Of a DNA stretch of 64,000 nt, positions 56,112-64,000 are shown piece by piece. The stretch comes from Eucalyptus grandis (taxonomy: Eukaryota; Streptophyta; Magnoliopsida; Myrtales; Myrtaceae). Below the pieces are notes generated by a model. The model did not search any database and was not told the DNA's origin. It worked only from the letters and a program-made list of their open reading frames with translations. The stretch lies in the NCBI RefSeq assembly GCF_016545825.1, contig NC_052614.1, positions 13,286,559 through 13,350,558 of the forward strand. The letters are read 5' to 3'. Position 1 is the stretch's first letter. The number at the start of each line of letters is the position of its first letter. The translations under genes were made by a program, and so were the position numbers.

Positions 56112-59100
56112 TTGACGACGGGGCGCGGCGGAGAAGGAGGCGAAGCGAGCTGGATGGAGACGAGGGAGAGGAGGAGGAAGGGGAAAGAGACGGTGGTTTG
56201 CGGAGAAGGGCCAGTGGGCAGGGTTTCTGGGGTCTCGGTGCATTAAAGGAGGAAGGTGGCAGTTCGCTCATTATGGGCAAAAGGCATTGAATTGTCATCG
56301 CGAGGTGAGCATCGATGACTTTTTTTTTTTTTGAGCAAAGAGCATCGATGACTTCACGTCATAGACCATGTATAGATCCAGACCCTTCTAGTTCTAGGAA
56401 ATCCCTTTCGTGCGATATCTGGCGACCTAACCATGTATTTTGCACTATGTCAAAAAAAAAAAAAAACATGTATTTTGCACCATATTTTTGCCTCATTTCA
56501 TTACAGACATATAATTGCCGTAAAACAATTTACAACGTGCACAACCGAGGTTCTCTTCTAGTCTCCCACGGAAATATACATGACAAAAGTGTCGTATCTC
56601 TTATGACAGTTCAATTTTAATAATATTTAGTCAATCCATTTGGATTGTCTTGTTGTTGATTGGATTAAGTCCTATGAGTTTATTGTGGTCAAAGTCATGA
56701 TAGAGTAAATTAAGCACATTGATCCGTGCATTTAGCACGGTGAGATGGTTTAACATTAAATTTGTTACACCTAAGTGTGTTTTTCTTTTCCTAATAATTC
56801 ATAGCAAAAAGGGAAAAAGTATAGGTAAGTGAAAATTTTCTATTTAATCTTTTTGCGATCTTAAAATGTTTAATATTTTTTGCAAAAGTACACCGATAAG
56901 ACATACTTCTTATCTTTGTCGGCGAGATAAAGGGATATGCGTCAAGTATGTGGTCGATTTTTCATTAAAAAAATTGTCTCGAAGGGAGAAATTTTCAAAA
57001 ATATAAAAATTCTTGAGGTGGAGTTGTAAAAGTTCACTTCCAACCACGCTTGATCTTTGGGCCCTCAGCAAAATTTTGTCCAGTCATCGAGGTTTGGGCC
57101 GAGACCTTTGTATTGGGCCATCACCATTGAAAATCGCCTCAATTGCTAACCCGACCGGGACCAACATAACAATACGGATCTAGCACGAGAATTTGCCCGA
57201 TTGATCTCCCTTCTCCAACTGCGATCAAGGGATGAAACAGTCTCCTGCTTTCTCCACGTAATATTTTCTTAGCTGTTAGCAGAAACTTTGAACTCTTCCA
57301 ACGCCCAAGAAAAACTTACTTTTCACATCTTCGAGTAAAATGGTCGATCTCGCATCCTAAATTTTTTACGCACCTAATCGATTAAATAAACCTACAATTT
57401 GATGCACATGTCTATCTCATAAGACTACCGCTTCCAAAGAAAAATGCTACCCTTGTTTAGGCACGATTTTTTTTTACTTCTAATTTTTTTTTGCCAAACA
57501 AACCCATCTATAAACTCTAGGCCGGCATCTTTATTAAAAATATTCCACGAAATTTCATCTTTGTACGTCCTAAAAAAAATTAATTTAGTTAAATGTAATC
57601 GAAAGTTATCAAGACAATCCAAGAAAATCAGGTATCCGCTTCATTAAAAAAAGTGAAAAAAAGAAGGGACTGTTGACCTAAACTTGCCCCGGGAGACTTT
57701 GGAGCGTGCGAGGAATAGGCTGACGAAACCCACACGCGACAACTGCGGTGGAGTGTTTTGCTGCATCAACTACCCTCTAACCGCAACCGGGAAGCACGGG
57801 TCAACGGGTGTTTCATTGCGTCGCCTATTATTGGAACTCTTCTTTAAAAAAAAAAAAAAAAAAATGAAAAATAAATAAATAAATTCGAAGTCATTTTTGG
57901 ACTAAAATTCACAGCTTTGTCGTTTGAACTCAAATTATGCTAGCAAGTGTTCAAGACATTGAATCAAAGTCTAAATGAGCACAGAAAAAGAAAATATATT
58001 TAGGAGCGATTTTAAGTGGATATTAATGTACGTTTGACGATTACAAAGTGAAAGATCTTCAAAATATAAAAATTTGTAGATACAAAACCGCCCAATCATA
58101 AAAATTGGGATGTGATGATGAGATTATCCCAAAAAGATAGTAATTTCATGAGTTATGGTGGGATTATTCTTTCAAGGATATGACAATTTGAAGATTTTGC
58201 AAGTTCTTTTTATATATGTTGGTACCAATAAATTATTTCTGATTTATTTTTTTCTTTTTGCTTTTTTTCTAAGTGAAGCTGCACGACTCCACATAGTGGC
58301 ACATCAATGCCACGTCTCGTCTCACCGAAGTTTATTATTGAAAAATTATCACGCCAATATTTCTCATCTCTCAAATTAGATAGATCCAATTGAAGTACTT
58401 AATCACACTAATTAGATAAGTTTTAGAACTTGATTCCACCATTCGAAAATTTTAAAACTTAATTGGTTTCTCATTACATTGTATAACGTCTAGTTGCCTT
58501 TCTTTTATATTAGAGGGAAGCAATTGAGTTGGTGGCCATCGAAAATTAAGTAGGTTTAGTAACAAAAACTGGTAAATGCCAAGAAACCTTACATTTCATT
58601 TCAATTCTATTTTGTAGAACACCTTTTGCTTTCAAACGATATTACATAATATAAAAAAAAGGTCGAAACTCCCATTTCCATGGAAGGTCTGAAGTGTCGT
58701 CTCTCTCTCTCTCTCTCTCTCTCTGTCCGCGATATGGTATTGCGACATTGGATTCGGCATTCCTAAGAATCGTTGATGTCGCCACTGTGTTGACTGGGTG
58801 GAATGCCACAGCCCACAAGCTATGGCGGCGGAGGTATGATGGCGGGCACTCGCGATGGCGGTAGAGGTAAGCGGGGGAGGTGGGGACCTCATTTACCTTT
58901 TCCTTGATGATCAAGTATGCATTGCCAATGTTTATATAGAGATTATTACAAGGAAATTCATCCATCACTTAATTTTGTGGTTAATGAGAAAGTGGGTAAT
59001 TATAAATTTAATTACGTTTTTGAATGAAACCGTATGGGAAACTTTTTGCTTATACTAGCAATGTGTGTTATAAAAACAAACAAAAAAACAAAACCCTTTT

Positions 59101-60970
59101 TTCCAGGGAGATTTTCTGTAGAGGGTGGAACAATTATGAATCATTTTAAGGCACTCAAAGTACATGTCGCCTTCAAGGCCGAGTTCTTTAACTTCATACA
59201 GGTCATGGAACATGCACAAGTTTCATTTTGTTTATGAACATTACAAAGTTCAGATTGTGGTCCACATTCAAAGCTACCCGCTCATGTTCTACCTAGCCTT
59301 GAATCGGTAATTAAATCAAGAATCCTGACGGCCAGCACAAAAAAAAAATAGTTTTAGGTTGAAACCTAACGAAATCAAATTAACTCGAGATCTCAAGTTA
59401 GATTATATAAAGCGACAAATTCGCAATCGTGTGTGTTTAATAAATAAACTATGCTCAAGATTCCGTTATTCAACTAGATATAAACCTAACCACAAATTTA
59501 TTATCCGTCATCACCTATTAATGTTCGGGTTTACGATATTTATTGTTTAGATCGATTAAACTAGTCGGGACCCTAATCTTGCCCCGCTTATCTAGCGACT
59601 CTGTCCCTTTTGAAGATGAACCAATAGAATGAAGGCTTTCCACGAACGGTCTTAAAAAAATAGTAAAATCCACCTAACTTTGATGAGCATAGGGAATAGG
59701 AAAGCCCTTGCTAAGGGCTAAATGATTGTGCCCACCTGTTCTCCCTATGATTTGCATGTCCGTCCCCACCCTCTACTTTGATAAAAAAAAAAACATAAGT
59801 CAAAAAACCTTTTGTACATTTTGGTTTGTACAACCCATGGCATGATAGCTTAATTAGTAACAGTATGTGGAGTAAACTATTCTAAAAATACCAAACTCAA
59901 GAAAATGAATACACATAAAATCATCCATTTTCTCTCAATGCGGCCAGGATTTATTTAGGGTGCATCATGATGATTATCTCGAGCACAACTAATCGAAATA
60001 GTCTATTATTATGATTACATTTGATAATGATTATTTGTTCTTCATCATTATAATTGCAAGTTGATATATAAATATATACATACGGTCAAGTATCATAAAA
60101 AATGTCGAATTATGCCTACTATGATCCAAATATCCCAAACTTTTTTGTGTCACCAAATATCCTAAACCTGTCTACTATGACACAAATACCTCTAACTCTT
60201 TTATTATGTCACGAAAAAATACAAATTTATACATGTGTGACATATATACTATTTATTTAGTTTCCATCGATAAACAAGGAAAGTTGAGATCAACAGTATG
60301 ACTTTAAACTGGATGAACCATCTGACGCCAATGTAAGTTCAGAAATTTTTTATGACACAAAACAATGTTGAAAGTATTTGTGTCACAATTGACAAGTTTA
60401 GGGTTTTTAGTGACAAAAAAATTAGGATATCTGTACCACACTGAGTATAGTTTTTGGGATTTTAACGGCATTAGTTCCATATACAAACATAAATACATAC
60501 AAATATCGGCTATTGTAGCGAAACTACGTAGACTACATTCGCGTTGCAGCAGGTGTCGCTGTACTTACAAGCGGACAGCAAACATCGATCTGCTCCTAAC
60601 GATATAATCCGGAAAAGTCTTTGAGTTTGATTAAATTAGAAGCAAGGTCCGGTGAGGTCCAGACCACGAGACGTCAGGGGTGTTGAATTGTGGCCATGCA
60701 CAATGGATGACGAAAGTGCCCGTGTGTTGCGTGCATGGGAGAGGTTCCTCCAGCCAGCAGCAACCGGACACGCGCCGCGCAATCAGTTCCCGGCTCGTTA
60801 ATTTAATTGGTGTCTTATGATATAATTTTCTGGTTTTGGAAAAGACGGAGGGAGACAGCGCAGCTTTGACCGGGGAGACTCACGACATTAGTTCCCCAGA
60901 TTGGACACGTTTTTAAACCCCGGTGATTCTTACCGATTAAATCCCCAGAGGGAGAAGCGCCTTCAGAATT
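56112..60970. other. Gene-poor intergenic DNA
   Basis: 56112-56280 is the GC-rich leader and promoter of the DTM1-like gene. The remainder is AT-rich, with short poly(A/T) runs, a CT microsatellite at 58700-58724 and one probable TIR element near 60104. I see no gene; the open frames are short and unlike known proteins. Confidence 0.5.
60104..60462. mobile_element. Probable short TIR element
   Basis: The left side (AATATCCTAAACCTGTC, ATGACACAAATACC) and the right side (GTATTTGTGTCACAATTGACAAGTTTAGG) are inverted, diverged copies. Exact ends and target duplication are unclear. Confidence 0.45.
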
Positions 60971-61801
60971 GAGAAAATTTCAAATAAAGACCCGAAGTGA
61001 ATCAATTTTCTCAAATAAAGAATTGAAATGAACTTTGTATCAGATAAAAATCTAAAATTGATATATTGTTTCAAATAAGGATCCGAAATAGTTAAATCAA
61101 TTCCAAACAAGGACCTGAGGTTGTTGGTCGGCCAAATATTTGCCGACTATCAAGCATGTGACATTTCTGACGATCGGAGTTTGGGCAATTTTGTCCAAAA
61201 AAAAATCTAGGGAAAATTAACAAATCCTAAAATAGAAACAAAAAATCCCTAGGTTTTCTACGGTTTCCCTATTCTTTGTACCCATCCTTTGCAAAGTTAA
61301 AGACCGAAGTTCTCCCCATTCTTTGTACCTATCCTCCGCAAAGTCGAGGACCCAAATTCTCCACCGGTTGAGGCATGAATTCAAAAACAAGAAGAAAATC
61401 AGATGCTTCTTTCTTTGTTTGCGGAGACCCAAATTCTCCGCCAGTCAAGCAAGGCAAGGAGCGACGAGAATCAATCACGATAATGACCGGGTAGTGATTT
61501 GGTTGAGGAGCAGCGGGGAGAAGAAAGAAGAAAACATAAACATCTAAATAAATAACCTAAACTTAATTAATTTAGAATTTTCCATTTTTTTCCAATGACA
61601 AATTTCTGACAAAATTGCCCATATTTTAATCACCAAAAAATGTATGCCGGCAAGCTAAGGTCCTTAATAGAGATTAACTTGATCACTTCGGGTCATTATT
61701 TGACACAAAATTCACTTCGGGTCCTTATTTGAAACAAAGTTTACTTTGAATCTTTATTTGAGAAAATAGATTCACTCCGAATTCTTATTTGAAATTTTCC
61801 C
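60971..61801. mobile_element. Mutator-like TIR element, 831 bp
   Basis: The left end GAGAAAATTTCAAATAA and the complement of the right end GGGAAAATTTCAAATAA begin inverted repeats of over 100 bp that include GACCCGAAGTGAAT. An exact 9-bp duplication TTCAGAATT lies at 60962-60970 and 61802-61810. The centre has an unremarkable open frame and no transposase. Confidence 0.85.
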
Positions 61802-61810
61802 TTCAGAATT

Positions 61811-62198
61811 TACTAAAAGTGTTCAAATGGTAAAGTGTATCTAAGTCATCAAATGTGGGATCTATGTGAAACCTATTATGTTTAACCGGCTCATATACAT
61901 TTTAATATATGTAACACATATTCCGGATACTTTCTTGACGACTCAACATCGGTGGTGCATAATGTGGACCAGTCTATGTGTGAATTTTCATCCCACTTGA
62001 TGCGAGGTTCTACACTATCAAAAGGATATACATGTCATTTCATGTGGAAGAGAGAGAAGGTCTATCATGGACATTACTCTAGGAAAGTCCTTAAATCATG
62101 TCCGTCTTCCGAAATAAAATAATTCGGACAGGTTGTGTCTCGTTAAATAATAAAAAAGGTCAGAGGAGAAAGAAGAGAGCGAGGGCTGAGATCTTGTG
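61811..62198. other. MYB upstream region
   Basis: AT-rich, with the MYB promoter at its right end. No other gene. Confidence 0.4.
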
Positions 62199-62206
62199 TA
62201 TATATA
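62199..62206 (+). promoter_or_regulatory. TATA box of the MYB gene
   Basis: TATATATA lies 129-136 bp upstream of the MYB start codon, in a plausible core promoter position. Confidence 0.6.
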
Positions 62207-62334
62207 GTGTTGAAATGTTGCAGCTAAGGATTACTGGGTAGCGCCACAAGGAAGCAGCCGAGTCGAGCAAGAAACTAACGAACGCCCGGTGTCATTAGGA
62301 TTCATAATCCACAAGAACAAAAGAAAAAAGGATC

Positions 62335-62495
62335 ATGGGAAGATCCCCATGTTGCGAAGGCAATGGCCTGAAGAAAGGGCCCTGGTCTTCTGAGGAAGAC
62401 AAGAAGCTCCTTGATTTCATCCAGCAGCACGGCCATGGGAGCTGGATCTCTCTCCCTAAACGTGCAGGTTTCCAGCCCTCTCTCTCTCTCTCTCT

Positions 62496-62546
<51 letters not shown>

Positions 62547-63730
62547 AGCCTTTACTTATTTGTGAGTTTCTTGTGCAGGTCTTAATAGATGTGGCAAGAG
62601 CTGCAGATTGAGATGGATAAACTACTTGCGGCCGGACATAAAGAGAGGGAGTTTCTCCCCGGAAGAAGAACAAACCATCTTGCATCTCCACTCCGTGCTC
62701 GGAAACAAGTAAGAGATTCTGGAAACCCTGCACGAAAAGCTGAATCGATACTTTCGTTGCGCTCAGACTTGTTTTCCAGAATATACCGTTCTTTATATTA
62801 CGAGTTATGACCAGCCGTAGACATCGACTATCTCATAAACAGAGAAATCTTAGTTAATGCATTATAATTAATTAATATGGTTTTTATGGTCGAGTAACGC
62901 GCTTTTTCCAATGTGCCAGATGGTCGGCGATCGCAACGCGACTCCCAGGCCGGACCGATAACGAGATCAAGAACTACTGGAACACCCACCTGAAGAAGAA
63001 GCTGATCCGCATGGGGTTCGACCCAGTGACTCACCGCCGGAGGACGGACGTTTTCTCGTCGAGCTTGTCGCAGCTCATAGCCCTAGCGAACCTGAGCAAG
63101 CTGATCGATTCTCGGCCGCTGGATGAATCGGCACTCGCGTTGCAGTCCGATGCTCTTCAGCTTGCTAACAGTCTTCAGTACTTACAGGGTCTTCTCCAAC
63201 CTCCAGCTTCAGCCACGGCCAGCAACAACAATCTATTCAGCCAAACCTCATGCATTACAGAGGCAACCCAAGGTTACACTGCTTACGATCCTATCAAGGA
63301 AGACCCGGATCTTAATTCGTTATTGTCGTCAACGGCGAGATTATTCTCCGAGGGAATCGCCGGTTTCTCTCAACCACTCCAAGACAATAATTTCATCGCT
63401 CATCATCATCTTGTACCCAACTATTTGACAAACACGCCACCACAAGTCCCTTTCAGCTTCCAAACCTCGTTGAATAACCATGTCGACAGGACGGCGGCGA
63501 CTCAATGTCTCTCCATGGTCAACGGGATCGATCACTGTCTAGACTCGACAGACTCCGCCCTATGGGGTGACTACGATGACCTCGATCTTCTTCTCCCTCC
63601 GTCTCTGACTGAAGCATCTGCGGTCACGGACCGGGGGGATGCCAGAAGCGGCGGTTCCTCCGGAGGTTCTCCTTCCTCGTCGACTTCACCTTGGAGCGAT
63701 ATTTTCTTCGGAGATCTGGCAGGGCATTGA
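62335..63730 (+). CDS. R2R3-MYB transcription factor (near the MYB53/92/93 group)
   Basis: Nuclear DNA-binding regulator. Exons 62335-62467, 62579-62708, 62920-63730 (GT-AG, the usual R2R3-MYB intron positions); 357 residues. The start is [18 protein letters not shown]2 spans about residues 13-63 with its three Trp; R3 spans about 66-116 (Ile instead of the first Trp, as is normal) and ends with [15 protein letters not shown]. Next comes [31 protein letters not shown], a short-motif region typical of the subgroup with AtMYB53/92/93, known for suberin and lateral-root control, and [11 protein letters not shown]. The C-terminal end is acidic and Ser-rich ([11 protein letters not shown]), likely an activation domain. 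The subgroup call is moderate; subgroup 11 (MYB41/102) is the alternative. Intron 1 holds a CT microsatellite. Confidence 0.92.
62477..62543 (+). repeat. CT microsatellite in MYB intron 1
   Basis: Almost pure CT for about 67 bp, starting about 10 bp after the exon 1 donor, in a 111-bp intron. Confidence 0.9.
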
Positions 63731-64000
63731 GATCGATCTGTCTCTCTTATAAAAATTTTACTACAGAAAGCGTGATTTGAGCGATTGTTTCCGGGAGTGC
63801 TTTTCTCTTGTCACATTATACGCATACTGGGTTTGTTACATAGATATGGTTCTTGTGCTTTTAGGCATGTGTAAAAATCACACCCTTTGTATCAGCATAT
63901 ACGACATACGAGCACGTAGGGACGTGCGTTGGATTTGCATGTAGGCCTCATGCAATCTGTACGTACGCATCGTGTACATATTTTGTGGATATAATCATCT
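63731..64000 (+). other. MYB 3' UTR and downstream
   Basis: A/T-rich with no coding signal. AATAAA is not obvious in the visible part. Confidence 0.5.

Noticed and set aside
55731..56243. 170-codon version of the DTM1-like protein
   Set aside because: The upstream Met adds a low-complexity leader unlike the family, and the 3' end reads through the exon 1 donor. The two-exon 109-residue model restores the conserved C-terminus.
62302..62733. 143-codon minus-strand frame over MYB exon 1
   Set aside because: It is antisense to MYB and includes Arg-Glu repeats made by the CT microsatellite.

Overview
This is nuclear DNA from a flowering plant, most likely a woody eudicot. The evidence is GT-AG introns inside every gene, an R2R3-MYB factor, plant sugar transporters, the plant synaptonemal protein ZYP1, an endogenous plant pararetrovirus, and many nested LTR, hAT, Mutator-like and SINE insertions. 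Myrtaceae (Eucalyptus-like) is my best guess, from overall feel only.

Layout. At 53-664 (minus) is the 5' part of an SC35-type SR splicing factor that runs off the left edge. From 1.8 to 44.2 kb lies a tandem array of hexose/H+ symporter genes of the STP family, all on the plus strand: STP-A (5.24-9.05 kb, pseudogene without exons 2 and 3), STP-B (10.14-15.09 kb, intact), STP-C (16.71-21.78 kb, intact), STP-D (28.64-40.64 kb, pseudogene split by a 7.3 kb insertion) and STP-E (41.21-44.22 kb, intact). A small inverted scrap of a terminal exon sits at 1.82 kb. The three intact copies share one structure: four exons of 136, 320, 630 and 426 nt encoding 503 residues. Their TATA-box promoters and GA-rich leaders are also conserved.

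The array is full of insertions. STP-B intron 1 holds about 1.2 kb of scrambled plastid DNA (rps12, ndhB, ycf2, ndhD). STP-C intron 1 holds a SINE. Between C and D lies a Ty1-copia remnant carrying hAT-like, Mutator-like and Harbinger-like insertions, and its LTR ends four bases before the STP-D start codon. STP-D exon 3 is split by a TG...CA element with a 5-bp target duplication (ACTCC). That element itself contains a decayed caulimovirid sequence flanked by inverted copies of a leader-like segment.

To the right are two minus-strand genes tied to meiosis and anther development: ZYP1 (46.28-54.08 kb, 17 coding exons, 849 residues) and a DTM1-like SPC12-type membrane protein (55.40-56.11 kb, 109 residues). 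After about 6 kb of gene-poor DNA with two TIR elements comes an R2R3-MYB gene (62.34-63.73 kb, 3 exons, 357 residues). The STP copies plausibly act as redundant plasma-membrane hexose importers. The other genes are unrelated to them. Exon borders were set by eye from splice sites, reading frame and family knowledge; no searches were run.
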